DNA of 64,000 nucleotides from Rhodococcoides fascians A25f (GCF_000760935.2 NZ_CP049745.1:111659-175658); one strand, 5' to 3'. Numbered from the stretch's first letter, positions 1 through 9,023 are shown. Translations and numbers: made by a program. The notes: generated by a model not told the origin, from the sequence alone.

Positions 1-377
1 AGCTGGCCGATACCTGGGTCGACCTACCGGAACCCATCTCGCACCTCCTACGCGATCATCTGACGAACAGACCCAACACCAGTACCGCCAGCAACGCGGC
101 CTCGAGGTGGTTGTTCCCCGGCGCGATGCCCGGCGAGCATCTCAACAGGCAGACCGTCATCGAAGCACTCCGCCACGCCGGCATCCCCACCCGCGCCGTT
201 CGCAACAGCACTTGGCAGCAACTCGTCCGCCAAGCACCACCACGAGTGCTCGCCGATGCACTCGGAATCAGCGCCATAACCGCGATGCAGCACGCAGAGC
301 GCTCCGGTGCCGACTGGACCCGGTACGCGCCGGTCAGACAAAGCTCTTGTCGAGGTCAGACGGCGTCTCGCCACTGA
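1..377 (+). CDS. Tyrosine recombinase/integrase-like protein, C-terminal part
   Basis: The reading frame is open from the left edge of the window (first full codon at base 3) to a stop at 377, so only the last 124 residues are visible. The tail, with a Q-L-V-x-x-A-P segment followed by L-G-I-S and a closing G-A-D-W-T-R-Y-A, resembles the C-terminus of the large actinobacterial plasmid and transposon site-specific recombinases. The catalytic Arg/His/Tyr region cannot be judged because the upstream part is missing. It could be the end of a mobile element that borders the accessory region. Confidence 0.6.
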   Translation, partial: LADTWVDLPEPISHLLRDHLTNRPNTSTASNAASRWLFPGAMPGEHLNRQTVIEALRHAGIPTRAVRNSTWQQLVRQAPPRVLADALGISAITAMQHAERSGADWTRYAPVRQSSCRGQTASRH

Positions 378-449
378 GGCCTGCTGGTGGTGGCCTTTCT
401 CGAACTCGTACAGAGTGTCCTGGCGTGCTGCTCAGTCGAGTGGGGAAAC

Positions 450-766
450 TCAGACGAGGTTGCCTTCGGGGTCCGCCACCACGACTTGCAGCCGCACACA
501 GCGTCGTGCGGCTCCTGCACGACGGGCACTCCCTTCGAGACCCAGCTGCTGAAAATCCCGTCGATCCGCTCCGAGGGTCCGGAGACCATCAGTCCGACCT
601 CGCTCGTGCGAGGGGTACTCGGAACTGCATGCTCCCCATAACCCGTCCACAACGCGAACAGATCGCCGAGGGCAACCTCGAAGGCAACGTAGCGGCGGCT
701 GGTGCGACACCTACCAATGCTCGTGCCAACGAGCCCGATACGCACGGCTCTACCGTGCATAAGCAT
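450..766 (-). pseudogene. Glyoxalase/VOC-family protein, truncated and frameshifted
   Basis: Starting at 766, overlapping the end of the ArsR gene, the frame encodes a segment typical of VOC (glyoxalase/bleomycin-resistance) proteins, with S-E-V-G-L-M-V followed by K-G-V-P-V-V-Q-E-P. Near base 490 the frame shifts. The neighbouring frame supplies the expected ending V-V-A-D-P-E-G-N-L-V and then a stop at 450. The joined product would be about 105 residues and seems to lack the first VOC half-motif. A functional short protein is possible, but a decayed gene in the ArsR operon fits better. Confidence 0.5.
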
Positions 767-1073
767 TGGTCACAGCCGTCATAACGTGAGGAAACCGGGA
801 GTCGAGGTCAGCGAGTCGCAGGGTGGTCCATTTCCTGCGACCCTCTTCGCGCTGATGAATGACACCAGACTCCCGCAAAACCCGGAAATGGTGAGTCAGT
901 GTCGAGGGCGCGACATCGACATCGAATGTCCCACACGGCCTCTCCACATCGGCGAGCAAAGTCAACACGATCTCCATCCGCGTGGGATCAGCCAACGCGT
1001 GCAGCACCTCGAGCAGGTCGAGCTCGTCGACCGCAGGGTGATGCAGGGGTGCCCGTTGACTACTTCGCACCAT
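750..1073 (-). CDS. ArsR/SmtB-family winged-helix transcriptional regulator
   Basis: This is a 107-residue regulator. The first helices contain L-H-A-L-A-D-P-T-R-M-E-I-V, the classic ArsR opening, and the recognition helix region reads S-T-L-T-H-H-F-R-V-L-R-E-S-G. The start at 1073 is chosen because AAAGGGG lies just upstream; a longer in-frame start at 1112 has no such site. No pair of metal-binding cysteines is seen (there is one Cys), so it is more likely an efflux or redox/small-molecule regulator than a metal sensor. It faces the MFS gene at 1169 and probably represses both directions. Confidence 0.85.
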   Translation of the reverse strand: MVRSSQRAPLHHPAVDELDLLEVLHALADPTRMEIVLTLLADVERPCGTFDVDVAPSTLTHHFRVLRESGVIHQREEGRRKWTTLRLADLDSRFPHVMTAVTNAYAR

Positions 1074-1168
1074 GAAACCCCTTTCCAGAATCCCCGACCG
1101 TTCGACATTCATCGTACGTCGTTGTACCGTCTTCGATAGTTCGATATACGACGAACATAGGAGTGTTC
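1074..1168. promoter_or_regulatory. Divergent promoter region between ArsR and MFS genes
   Basis: Ninety-five bases separate the two divergent starts. The stretch is less GC-rich than its surroundings and contains repeated TTCGA/TCGATA words and an imperfect palindrome bounded by TTCG and CGAA near 1138-1155, a plausible ArsR operator. The MFS ribosome-binding site AGGAG is at 1159-1163. The operator assignment is inference. Confidence 0.5.
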
Positions 1169-2632
1169 ATGGCTACGCCCACCCCCCGTGCATTCGACTC
1201 CCGCGTCACCGCGCCACGTTCAAACGAACAAATGCTGCGGTGGTCCATGCTGCCCGTCGTCCTGGTCGCGATGTTCATGGCGCAGTTCGACCTGTATGTC
1301 GTCAATGTTGCACTGCCAGTGCTGCAACGAGACCTCGACGCCTCCGAAGCGGCCCTGGAATTGTTCGTCGGCGGATACGCCTTCACCTACGCCGCCGGGT
1401 TGATCACCGGCGGCCGCCTCGGCGACCACTTCGGGCACCGCCGGGTCTTCCTCACCGGAATGGTGCTGTTCGGCCTCGCCTCTCTGTTGTGCGGTATCGC
1501 GCAAACATCGACCCAACTCGTCGCATACCGCCTGATCCAGGGTGCCACCGCAGCGGTCCTCGTGCCGCAGGTCCTTGCCCTGATCACCCGCAGCTTTCCA
1601 CCGGCGCAACGACCGAAGGCATTGTCCTGGTTCGGGGTCACCATGGGCGTCGGCGCTGTGGCCGGCCAGGTACTAGGCGGTGTGCTGTTGAACTCCGACG
1701 TCCTGGGACTGGGGTGGCGGGTCATCTTCCTGATCAACGTCCCCATCGCACTGGTCACCGTCGCCGTCGGGCTGCGCACCCTGCCCCGGCACGAACGCAC
1801 CGCCCCAGCATCATTCGACCTCCCCGGCGCCCTCGGCATCACCACAGCCCTCGCACTGATCCTCATCCCGCTTGTCCTAGGCCGCAGCCAACACTGGGTG
1901 CCATGGATCTGGGTGTGCATCGCGCTATCCGTACCGGCTCTCGTCACCACCCTGATGCGGGAACGCCGCCTCGAGCAGCGCGACGGACGCCCCATCATTC
2001 CCCTCGAGCTGTTCACCGAGAAAGCGTTCAACGTCGGCCTCGGTGCATCCATTGCACTGTTCGCCGCGTTCTTCAGTGTGGTCTTCACCCTCACCCTGGT
2101 GCTGCAGAACGGGCTGGGACTCACGCCATTGCTCGCCGGGTTGACCTTTGCCCCACTCGGTGTCACATTCGCAGCCGCCTCCATCCTGGCCCGAAAATCG
2201 ATCACTACATACGGGCCCATCGTGATCTGTGTTGGCGCAGGAGTCGTCGTCGCCGGACTCCTCGCCCTCATCGCCGTCCTCTACGGAGCCGGCAGCGACC
2301 TGTCCGCGCCGATGTTGATCGGCCCCATGATCCTGATCGGTCTCGGCAACGGCATCTCCGTACCCGCACTCATCGGCACCGTGCTCGCCAAAATCACCCC
2401 ACAACACGCCGGTGCCGCCGCCGGAGTGCTCACCACCGCACAACAGTTCTCCAGCGCTATCGGCATAGCCGGCATCGGTACCGTGTTCTTCTCCGTCCTT
2501 GGCAAGAGCGCCGACATCGACCACTACGCCGCTGCCCTCGCCGCCGCCGCGATCTGCAGCACCACACTCGCCGCGCTCGCCGCGCTACTGACTGCCGAGC
2601 TGGTCCGAATCCACCGCAACCCCGCACCCTGA
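1169..2632 (+). CDS. MFS drug-efflux transporter, DHA2 (14-TMS) type
   Basis: The 487-residue membrane protein has about 14 hydrophobic segments. The first helix carries F-D-L-Y-V-V-N-V-A-L-P, the DHA2 opening (usually L-D-x-T-V-V-N-V-A-L-P). The loop 2-3 motif G-R-L-G-D-H-F-G-H-R-R is intact, and the helix 5 region has G-V-G-A-V-A-G-Q-V-L-G-G. The ATG at 1169 has AGGAG five bases upstream. It probably exports a toxic small molecule under control of the divergent ArsR regulator. The substrate cannot be read from sequence. Confidence 0.88.
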   Translation: MATPTPRAFDSRVTAPRSNEQMLRWSMLPVVLVAMFMAQFDLYVVNVALPVLQRDLDASEAALELFVGGYAFTYAAGLITGGRLGDHFGHRRVFLTGMVLFGLASLLCGIAQTSTQLVAYRLIQGATAAVLVPQVLALITRSFPPAQRPKALSWFGVTMGVGAVAGQVLGGVLLNSDVLGLGWRVIFLINVPIALVTVAVGLRTLPRHERTAPASFDLPGALGITTALALILIPLVLGRSQHWVPWIWVCIALSVPALVTTLMRERRLEQRDGRPIIPLELFTEKAFNVGLGASIALFAAFFSVVFTLTLVLQNGLGLTPLLAGLTFAPLGVTFAAASILARKSITTYGPIVICVGAGVVVAGLLALIAVLYGAGSDLSAPMLIGPMILIGLGNGISVPALIGTVLAKITPQHAGAAAGVLTTAQQFSSAIGIAGIGTVFFSVLGKSADIDHYAAALAAAAICSTTLAALAALLTAELVRIHRNPAP

Positions 2633-2821
2633 CCGTTAGGCCCGTCGAACCGCTCGCCTACCGAACACCACAACGACAGGAGATGACGCGGACACCTCCG
2701 ACGTCAGGGGCGGCGATACAGTCGCACGTGCCCCCACCCTCTAATTAATCCGCAACGCCACAACCTGTAGCACTTACCGGGAACGACTATTCGGACGCAC
2801 TCTGAAACGGGGGACAGATCG

Positions 2822-3469
2822 TTGATCACACTGGCTGCCGCCACCGGCATCGCCCTGGTCGAGCTGGGATTGGCACTCACGCCCGGGCCCAACATGTTCT
2901 ATCTCGTCTCCCGCAGCATCAGCCAAGGATGGCGCGCCGGGATGATGTCCCTGGCCGGCACCGCAGCCGGCTTCGTCGTGTACCTCGTGATGGCAAACGT
3001 GGGCCTGGCTGCAGTCTTCTTCGTGGTCCCGTGGCTGTTCATCGCCCTCAAGGTCGTCGGTGCCGCCTACCTGCTGTGGCTCGCCTACACGACGCTGCGC
3101 CCAGGGGGCAGGTCACTCTTCGAGACAACCACGTTGCCTCGCGACTCCTTCGGTAAACTCTTCCGGATGGGGCTCGTCACCAACCTCCTCAACCCGAAGG
3201 TCGCGATCCTCTATCTCGCACTCATCCCCCAGTTCATCAACCCTGGAGCCGGTCACGTTGTGTCCCAAGGATTTCAACTCGGCGCAATCCAGATCGCAGT
3301 GGGCGTGACCGTCAACGGTGCGATCATCCTCGCCGCAGGCTCAGTCGCAGCGTTCCTGAGCCGCAAGCCGACATGGATACGCTGGCAGAAATGGATCACC
3401 GGCACCGCACTGGGTGCGATCGGCGTGAAACTCGCCTTTGACGCCCCAGCTCCCGCCATTACGAATTAG
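2822..3469 (+). CDS. LysE/RhtB-family amino-acid or metabolite exporter
   Basis: The 215-residue membrane protein carries the family signature A-L-T-P-G-P-N-M-F-Y in the first helix, a G-x-x-x-G-x-x-x-G patch in helix 2 and N-L-L-N-P-K-V-A in the middle, all hallmarks of LysE/RhtB exporters, and about six hydrophobic segments. The likely start is TTG at 2822, after GGGGGA. It follows the MFS gene by about 190 bases and may be separately transcribed. The substrate is unknown. Confidence 0.85.
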   Translation: MITLAAATGIALVELGLALTPGPNMFYLVSRSISQGWRAGMMSLAGTAAGFVVYLVMANVGLAAVFFVVPWLFIALKVVGAAYLLWLAYTTLRPGGRSLFETTTLPRDSFGKLFRMGLVTNLLNPKVAILYLALIPQFINPGAGHVVSQGFQLGAIQIAVGVTVNGAIILAAGSVAAFLSRKPTWIRWQKWITGTALGAIGVKLAFDAPAPAITN

Positions 3470-3853
3470 GCCGGACGGCACCGCCAACATGACGCAACGT
3501 TTCCGCGGTGGTGCGGTCGTCGTCCGGCTCGTTTTCGGCAATGACGCATGTTCACGTTCACGCCGTATCCCATGTTGGGTCGGCTCTCCTCGACGTCATC
3601 GACAAGTGCGCCTCGGAGGAGATTGACGCCAATCGGTCACCGTCAGATACGTCGCACTATCAGTAACAGTGACGAGTAAATCTGTTGCATCACGGCGGTT
3701 TACGTACATATGGACGCGACCTCTCAATGACCTGTGCGCCCGTAGGCGGTCAGCGAGGCGCGATTAGGTGGCCGTCATTCAGTCTATGCAAGGATTAGTT
3801 TGCATCCGATTTCGGAGCCTCCGAGGCTGACGCTCGAAGGCGAAATCGTCGGG
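3470..3853. other. Intergenic region between convergent genes, no gene seen
   Basis: No convincing coding frame lies here. The region sits between the 3' ends of the LysE and cupin genes, so it is not a promoter region for either. It contains dispersed repeat copy A, annotated separately, and a short AT-richer stretch near 3770-3800. Confidence 0.6.
3606..3742. repeat. Dispersed intergenic repeat, copy A
   Basis: This segment aligns by eye over about 135 bases with 6960-7096 (copy B), at roughly three quarters identity or better. Shared words include CGTCAGATACGTC, GAGTAAATC, ACATAT and TGACCTGTGCGC. A shorter copy C is at 12549-12600. In copies B and C the core holds two palindromes, CCAATTGG and TTACCGGTAA; copy A has diverged at both. 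All three copies lie in gaps between accessory modules. Confidence 0.7.
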
Positions 3854-4249
3854 CTACGAGAGTTTCCGCGTCTGTGAGGTCAGTTCTCCCCCCGCGTCGC
3901 CGGTGTTGAGAGTTCCCTGCCGCTCGAACAGAATTGCGTGCACTTCACCGTCTGCCTTCGGGCAATGTTCAACACCTTTCGGGACTACGAACACGTCGTT
4001 GGGTGCGAGGAGCACGTCACGGTCGCGGAGTTGGATCGTTAGATCCCCCTGAACCACGAAGAAGAGCTCGTCCGTGTCGGGGTGTGTATGCCAGACGAAT
4101 TCGCCCTGCAGTTTGACCACCTTGACGTCGTAATCGTTGAGGGTGGTCAGTAGGTGCGGCTGCCAGTGTCCGGAGATCGTGGACAGCGCCCTCTCCACAT
4201 TGCGGACGCCAGCGTCCGCGGTCTTCGGATGGGGTTTGTGGTCGTTCAT
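3854..4249 (-). CDS. Small cupin-domain protein
   Basis: This 131-residue single-domain cupin has the motif W-H-T-H-P-D-T-D-E-L-F-F-V-V-Q-G, which supplies two His and a Glu for metal binding. The second motif is P-N-D-V-F-V-V-P-K-G-V-E-H-C-P. The start at 4249 has GGGAGA upstream. It lies about 117 bases after the YbaK-like gene in the same direction as the XRE-cupin regulator, so the three probably form one unit. Possible roles include a small-molecule isomerase or dioxygenase-like enzyme; none can be fixed. Confidence 0.8.
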   Translation of the reverse strand: MNDHKPHPKTADAGVRNVERALSTISGHWQPHLLTTLNDYDVKVVKLQGEFVWHTHPDTDELFFVVQGDLTIQLRDRDVLLAPNDVFVVPKGVEHCPKADGEVHAILFERQGTLNTGDAGGELTSQTRKLS

Positions 4250-4366
4250 CGCGTTCTCCCTCTCGGCCGTGTGGTTGCTCGGGGTGGTGTCGGTGCGGTA
4301 GTCGACGGCGAAATTTGTCGGCTGGTTTGCAGGCACCGGTTGCCTGTGCGGTGCCGTCTCGGTGCG

Positions 4367-4852
4367 TCAGTCGGCCGCCACGACGACGCGCGTGCCGTTC
4401 GTCAGTGTGATCAGGTCGGTCAAGCTGAGTGGCATGACGGTGTGCGGGGTACCTGCCGCGGCCCAGATTGTCGAGTGTTGTTGCAATGCTTCGTCGATGA
4501 CGGTTCTGATCGGTTCGGGGTGGCCTGTCGGCGCGACACCTCCGATCGCCTGACCGGTCACCGAGCGAACGTCCTGCGCCGACGCGAGTCGCACGTCGTC
4601 GACACCGAGCGCCGCGCCGAGTAGCACCGGATCGACGCGGTGTCGGCCGCTGGTCATCACCAGGACAGGTTCGTCATCGGCGAAGAACAAGAGACTGCTC
4701 GCGATGGCTCCTACCTCGCAGCCCAGCGCTTCGGCGGCTTCGGCGGCCGTCCTCGTCGACGCCGGCAATTCGCTGATCGGTGCTGCGATTCCGGCTGTCG
4801 CCAGGTGCTGTTGGACTATTCGACTGCGCTCGGGCAGCACACTGTCGGTCAT
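4367..4852 (-). CDS. YbaK/EbsC (prolyl-tRNA editing-like) protein
   Basis: The 161-residue protein fits the YbaK/ProX family, which hydrolyses mischarged aminoacyl-tRNA such as Cys-tRNA(Pro). Family features are the early T-R-T-A-A-E-A-A segment, G-C-E-V-G-A-I-A-S-S-L-L-F, then V-T-G-Q-A-I-G-G-V-A-P-T-G-H-P and the late D-E-A-L segment. The start has AAAGGA upstream. It follows the XRE-cupin gene by 13 bases. Whether it edits tRNA or has another deacylase role is not known. Confidence 0.82.
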   Translation of the reverse strand: MTDSVLPERSRIVQQHLATAGIAAPISELPASTRTAAEAAEALGCEVGAIASSLLFFADDEPVLVMTSGRHRVDPVLLGAALGVDDVRLASAQDVRSVTGQAIGGVAPTGHPEPIRTVIDEALQQHSTIWAAAGTPHTVMPLSLTDLITLTNGTRVVVAAD

Positions 4853-4865
4853 GGGTTCGTTCCTT

Positions 4866-5387
4866 TCACTCGGTCTGCCGTGGAAGCGGGTAGTGCATCA
4901 GGATCAGGACAGTGGCGACCCCGCCCGCGGACCGGAAGAGGTGGGGTTCATCGCCTCGATAGCGGTGACTTTCACCCGCCCTGATCTCCTTCTGCTTGCT
5001 ACCGACCACTACCCGCCCATCGATGACGGTGACTGTCTCCTCGACGCCGCTGGCATGGGGGTTCGAGTGCTGGACGGTTTCGCTGATCGATGCCCGATAG
5101 ACCTCGACCATGTGCGTGGCGGCCTCGAAGCGGTCTATCAAGACGGCGTCGACCGAATCGCCGTGAACACTGGAATCACCGTCGGCACGGTCGGGCAGAA
5201 CTGCGCCCAGTGGTGCGTCCAGTGCACGGGTGAGTGCGAAAAGGGTGTCCAGCCGTGCCCCGCGGCGGTTGTTCTCGAGCTCGGAGATCGTGCCCTTGCC
5301 GATTCCGCTCCGGCGAGCCAATTCCGACAGCGAGCAGCCTCGGTCGACTCGCAAGGCGCGTAGGCGTTCTCCAACGTCGTCGTCCAT
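4866..5387 (-). CDS. XRE-family regulator with C-terminal cupin sensor domain
   Basis: The 173-residue protein has an N-terminal helix-turn-helix (residues about 7-62; C-S-L-S-E-L-A-R-R-S-G-I-G-K-G-T-I-S-E-L-E) and a C-terminal cupin fold (about 100-165; H-S-N-P-H-A-S-G-V-E-E-T-V-T-V and a late G-D-E-P-H-L-F). This is the common XRE-cupin architecture, where the cupin binds a small ligand. A perfect inverted repeat 11 bases upstream of its start (5398-5415) is a probable autoregulatory operator. The divergent EamA transporter gene is the likely target. Confidence 0.85.
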   Translation of the reverse strand: MDDDVGERLRALRVDRGCSLSELARRSGIGKGTISELENNRRGARLDTLFALTRALDAPLGAVLPDRADGDSSVHGDSVDAVLIDRFEAATHMVEVYRASISETVQHSNPHASGVEETVTVIDGRVVVGSKQKEIRAGESHRYRGDEPHLFRSAGGVATVLILMHYPLPRQTE

Positions 5388-5397
5388 GGTGTCCTAT

Positions 5398-5415
5398 CGT
5401 TCTGTTTACAGAACG
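5398..5415. promoter_or_regulatory. Inverted repeat, probable XRE-cupin operator
   Basis: CGTTCTG and CAGAACG form a perfect 7-bp inverted repeat with a TTTA spacer, 11 bases ahead of the XRE-cupin start codon. The position suits autorepression. The second half of the intergenic region up to 5659 shows no comparable repeat. Confidence 0.6.
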
Positions 5416-5659
5416 AATCTAACGTGATTTCATGGCGTGTCAAGAGGAAGTCTCCTCGCCACCCGCTGGCCCACCCGTTTGAGATGTTCAAAAATACTGC
5501 GTACGAACAGTTCTGGTGGAAGGAGCTCGGTTCGACTGGGCTGTTGACGCGGCGTACCGACTTCGCCAGCAGGACATGCCTTCACCATGTGGTGGCATGA
5601 GGTAGCCGCCCGGTTCGGGAGTTTCCCGGGGCACACAACAGGGAGGGACGGCCTGTCAA

Positions 5660-6574
5660 ATGAGTATCAAGACGTCTTTGCGCGACCGCCCCCTCGTACT
5701 GATCCTGGCGGCTGTGGTCATGCAGGCCATCGTGCAGGGCTTCATGACCGAGGACATCAGTCCTGCTGGCAGCTTGGCCTTTTCCGCTATGGCGTTCGCC
5801 ACCGCTGCGGCAGTGTTCGGCTGCATCGGCACAATGCGTCGAAGCGACGCCGCTCCGGCGACGCGGGCGACGCGAGTTTCGATGATCTGGATGAACATTG
5901 CCACCGCGGCTACGTTTCTCAGCTTCTACGTGTCGATCAGTCTCATTCCCGCGTCGACGACGAGCTCGATCGAATCGGCCTTGGGACCGGTGGCACTGAT
6001 GGTGATTGCATGGGTTGTGTCACGACGTCGCGAATGGCGCGGGACGACAGAATTGCTTCTGATTGCGGTGATGATGGGCCTCGGTCTACTTCTTGCCTTC
6101 CGGACCTGGCAGGATTCGGGCCCGAATGCTGGTTCCGCTCAGACGGTAGCGGGACTGCTCCTGGCCATTGTGGCCGCTATCGGCATGGCGGCGGTCGTCT
6201 TATTGTCGAAGACAATGGGGAACCGCGGAATCGGTGCGACCTGGGTGACCGCCAACCGATTCCATCTTACCTACGTTCTCGCGGCCTTGGTCTGGATGGT
6301 CAGCGGCGCGCACCCCCCTGATGCAGGGGAGCTGACCCGACTGTTCTTGTTCGGCATTGTCGCCGTAGTCATCCCGCTGTTCCTGCTGCAGGTCGGAATT
6401 CAACGCGCGGCGCCGTTGCCGGCGATCGCCATCATCGCACTGCTGCCAGGTGTGACGTGGCTGGCTCAGCTGGCAGCGGGTCATCCGATAGACATGGTGT
6501 CGTTGGCATTGATCCTTGGCGTGGTCCTCGTCTCCGTCACGTTCACCTTGCGAACGGCACCGACTGCGACCTAG
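5660..6574 (+). CDS. EamA/DMT-superfamily transporter
   Basis: The 304-residue protein has about ten hydrophobic helices in two similar halves, as expected for drug/metabolite (EamA, RhtA-like) exporters. Helix 4 carries S-L-I-P-A-S-T-T-S-S-I-E-S-A-L-G-P, and near the end is I-A-I-I-A-L-L-P-G-V-T-W-L-A, both at the usual family positions. GGGAGGG precedes the start at a longish spacing. It is divergent from the XRE-cupin/YbaK/cupin unit and is probably regulated by it. Confidence 0.82.
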   Translation: MSIKTSLRDRPLVLILAAVVMQAIVQGFMTEDISPAGSLAFSAMAFATAAAVFGCIGTMRRSDAAPATRATRVSMIWMNIATAATFLSFYVSISLIPASTTSSIESALGPVALMVIAWVVSRRREWRGTTELLLIAVMMGLGLLLAFRTWQDSGPNAGSAQTVAGLLLAIVAAIGMAAVVLLSKTMGNRGIGATWVTANRFHLTYVLAALVWMVSGAHPPDAGELTRLFLFGIVAVVIPLFLLQVGIQRAAPLPAIAIIALLPGVTWLAQLAAGHPIDMVSLALILGVVLVSVTFTLRTAPTAT

Positions 6575-6653
6575 CCAAGACCGGACCTGTATGAAGATAC
6601 GAATCCAAGGCTGGACGCGTCTTACCCATACTGCGTCGCACCGCACCCCGACG

Positions 6654-6875
6654 GATCACGCCGCGCAAGTTCTCAACACCTGGAGCGCCGGCGGCAAACT
6701 GGTACAGGCCGCCCTCATGGTCATCTGGGGAGTCCTTGCCACACTCACCAACCCGCTCACCGCGATCATTTGGTCGGGAGTGTTTCTGCTCGCCACCCCA
6801 CTCCTGCTCCCCCAACGACAGCACATGCTCGACACCAAAACCACCGCGGTGCAACTTCCACAAGACGAGCGGTGA
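6654..6875 (+). pseudogene. Fragment of an MFS transporter C-terminus
   Basis: The frame ending at 6875 encodes N-T-W-S-A-G-G-K-L, then a hydrophobic helix and a final helix ending A-T-P-L-L-L-P-Q-R, like the last two helices of an MFS pump with its short cytoplasmic tail. Nothing recognisable precedes it, so only the 3' end of such a gene remains. It lies between the EamA gene and dispersed repeat copy B. Confidence 0.45.
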
Positions 6876-6959
6876 ACCCCACACCTGAACTGCAGAAATA
6901 TACTTCCCGATATCCGATTGTGTCACAACGGCTTTAGTTACTGATGGAAGCTCACCGCG

Positions 6960-7096
6960 TGCGCATCGGAACGAGATTGAGGCCAATTGGTCAACGTCAG
7001 ATACGTCCCGTTACCGGTAAAGCGGAAGAGTAAATCCTTTGCCTCACAGCTATTTACGCACATATAGACACGACCCTCTATGACCTGTGCGCACGA
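6960..7096. repeat. Dispersed intergenic repeat, copy B
   Basis: This is the best preserved long copy. It contains both palindromes (CCAATTGG near 6983 and TTACCGGTAA near 7011) and aligns along its whole length with copy A at 3606-3742. It lies between the MFS fragment and the 3' end of the HxlR gene. The rest of the gap 6876-7301 shows no gene. Confidence 0.72.
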
Positions 7097-7301
7097 TCGA
7101 GGTCGGCAAGTGTAAGAACTGAGCGAACAAATACGCCGGCGGCGCTGCGTGAGCGGTCCGCCGAGGTAACTACGGTCGTGTGTGCGATCGACCGCAGGAG
7201 CAACGAGGGACGACGCAAAGGCGCGGTACCGCTCCACCAACGGGGGACTAACTGCCGCGATCGCCGAAGGTTCGGCCTTGCACCGCAGATGTTCGGACCA
7301 C

Positions 7302-7748
7302 TTACCGGACAGCTGAACTCTCGTTGCCTGGGGCGGTTTGATGCTGACGCGTGTCGTATGAATCTCGGGCTAGGGCGACCTCGTCCATGTTGATGTCAGC
7401 CCATTCTTTGAGTTGCATGAAGACCCCCACCAACGAACGCCCCAGCGGGGTCAATTCGTAGTCAACCGTCAGCGGCACAGTGGGCGTGACGGTACGGGTC
7501 ACCAGACCGTCGCGTTCCAGATTGCGCAACGTCTGCGTCAGCATCTTCTGACTGACCCCGGCAATGCGCCGGGCTAGGGCCGAGTGTCGCTGCGCCCCAC
7601 CTGTCAGGGCGCACAACACCAGAGTCACCCATTTGTCGGCGAGCCGCGACAGCAGCTGTCGGCTGGTGCACGTAACCAGAAATGAATCGTGTTCCGCGCC
7701 TGCACGCACGCCATCAGCGTCTTTGTGTATCTGCGGTGTCGCTGTCAT
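7302..7748 (-). CDS. HxlR-family winged-helix transcriptional regulator
   Basis: The 148-residue protein has the HxlR core: L-A-D-K-W-V-T-L-V-L-C-A-L, then L-A-R-R-I-A-G-V-S-Q-K-M-L-T-Q-T-L-R-N-L-E-R-D-G-L-V, and the wing V-P-L-T-V-D-Y-E-L-T-P-L-G-R-S-L. A conserved early Cys (C-T-S-R-Q-L-L) is in the place used by redox-sensing members. The ribosome-binding site GAGGAGAG is close to the start. It faces an MFS pump and probably represses it. Confidence 0.88.
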   Translation of the reverse strand: MTATPQIHKDADGVRAGAEHDSFLVTCTSRQLLSRLADKWVTLVLCALTGGAQRHSALARRIAGVSQKMLTQTLRNLERDGLVTRTVTPTVPLTVDYELTPLGRSLVGVFMQLKEWADINMDEVALARDSYDTRQHQTAPGNESSAVR

Positions 7749-7826
7749 CGCTCTCCTCGACAGGCAAAATAGGGCACCTTAGGGTACCTACTTACGAAAA
7801 GTTCCTTTGTCGTTCAGAGTAGGCCC
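7749..7826. promoter_or_regulatory. HxlR/MFS divergent promoter with near-palindromic operator
   Basis: The 78-base gap contains the near-palindrome TAGGGTACCTA around 7781-7792, centred on GGTACC, followed by TACTTACG. This is the usual kind of site for HxlR regulators between divergent genes. The assignment is inference from position and symmetry. Confidence 0.5.
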
Positions 7827-9023
7827 ATGTCGACTCCTCAGCCCCGATGGCCCTGGGCCGCCGTGCTCGCACTCGCCATCAGCGTTTTCGCAGTGACCGC
7901 GACTGAGATGATGCCCATCGGCCTACTTCCCGAGATGGCCTCGGATCTACACGCTTCAGAAGCGGCGATCGGTCTGAGCGTCACAATTTACGGCGTACTG
8001 GCCGGACTGCTTGCGCCGCTTTGGATACCGCTCACGCGACGCGTTGACCGTCGGACCCTCGTCGCCGGGATCGTTGGAGTGTTTGCCCTCGGAAACTACG
8101 CAACGTCGCTGACAACTACCTATACCCAGCTCCTCCTGGTGCGTCTGACTGTTGGGGTATTCCACGGTTTGATGTGGGCGATCATCGCCGGTGTGGCAAT
8201 CCGGATGGTGCCACCGGCGTCGACCGCCAGGGCTACCGCAATCACGTTTTCTGGAATTTCCCTAGCGCTAGTGCTCGGTGTACCGGTTGGCAGCTTCATC
8301 GGCGAACACCTGGGCTGGCGAGCCGCGTTCGTCATCCTCGCGGCGATCGCCGCGACGGCCGGGGTCGCGGTCCTGGTCGCTGTACCGCGTGTGCCGTCGC
8401 AAACGGAGATGCGAGCAAGAGACGTACCGGCACTCATTGCTCAAGGCGGGCTCAGGAGAATCTTGGTCGTGACAGCACTGGTTGTGGTGGCCAATTACAG
8501 CGCGTACACCTATATCTCACCGTTTCTCACCGAGACCGTCGGTGTCAACCGTAGTGATCTTGGAACATATCTATTGACCTACGGCGTTGCCGGCGTCGTC
8601 GGCAACGCCGTCGCGGGCAGTGTTCTGACTCGCGCCACTACAGCACGAAGTCGAACTCGACTTTTGCTCGTCAGTACGAGCCTCATGGCTGTTGCATTAG
8701 CAGCGACCCTGCTGCCCATCGGGCAGACACCGACGCTCGGACTCCTCGCGCTGTGGGGATTGACCTACTCGGCGCTACCTGTGGTGTTGCAGACCATCAT
8801 TTTCACCGTTGCGCCGTCAGCAAAAGACGCCGCCACCTCGCTGTATGTCCTGGTCTTCAACGTCTCGATCGCGGCCGGAGCAGGGCTAGGCGCTATAGCG
8901 ATTGCAACGTCCACCCCTGCGGCCCCGATCGCGTGCGCCGTCGCCCTCAGCGCCTGCGGATGCGTTGCAATCACTATTTCTCGAACCCCACGGGCAGCCT
9001 CCGAACAGATGGTGAGCCCCTGA
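7827..9023 (+). CDS. MFS efflux transporter, DHA1 (12-TMS) type
   Basis: The 398-residue protein with about 12 helices opens with A-V-T-A-T-E-M-M-P-I-G-L-L-P, the signature of the AraJ/SotB/NepI-like DHA1 group. The loop 2-3 motif is P-L-T-R-R-V-D-R-R-T-L, and helix 5 has L-A-L-V-L-G-V-P-V-G-S-F-I-G. Such pumps export sugars, nucleosides or drugs. The start is preceded only by a weak GTAGG site. It is paired with the HxlR regulator. Confidence 0.86.
   Translation: MSTPQPRWPWAAVLALAISVFAVTATEMMPIGLLPEMASDLHASEAAIGLSVTIYGVLAGLLAPLWIPLTRRVDRRTLVAGIVGVFALGNYATSLTTTYTQLLLVRLTVGVFHGLMWAIIAGVAIRMVPPASTARATAITFSGISLALVLGVPVGSFIGEHLGWRAAFVILAAIAATAGVAVLVAVPRVPSQTEMRARDVPALIAQGGLRRILVVTALVVVANYSAYTYISPFLTETVGVNRSDLGTYLLTYGVAGVVGNAVAGSVLTRATTARSRTRLLLVSTSLMAVALAATLLPIGQTPTLGLLALWGLTYSALPVVLQTIIFTVAPSAKDAATSLYVLVFNVSIAAGAGLGAIAIATSTPAAPIACAVALSACGCVAITISRTPRAASEQMVSP

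Noticed and set aside
1072..2748. A plus-strand frame of 558 codons across the first MFS gene
   Set aside because: It is Arg/Pro/His-rich, typical of an out-of-frame reading of high-GC coding DNA; the MFS frame explains the region.
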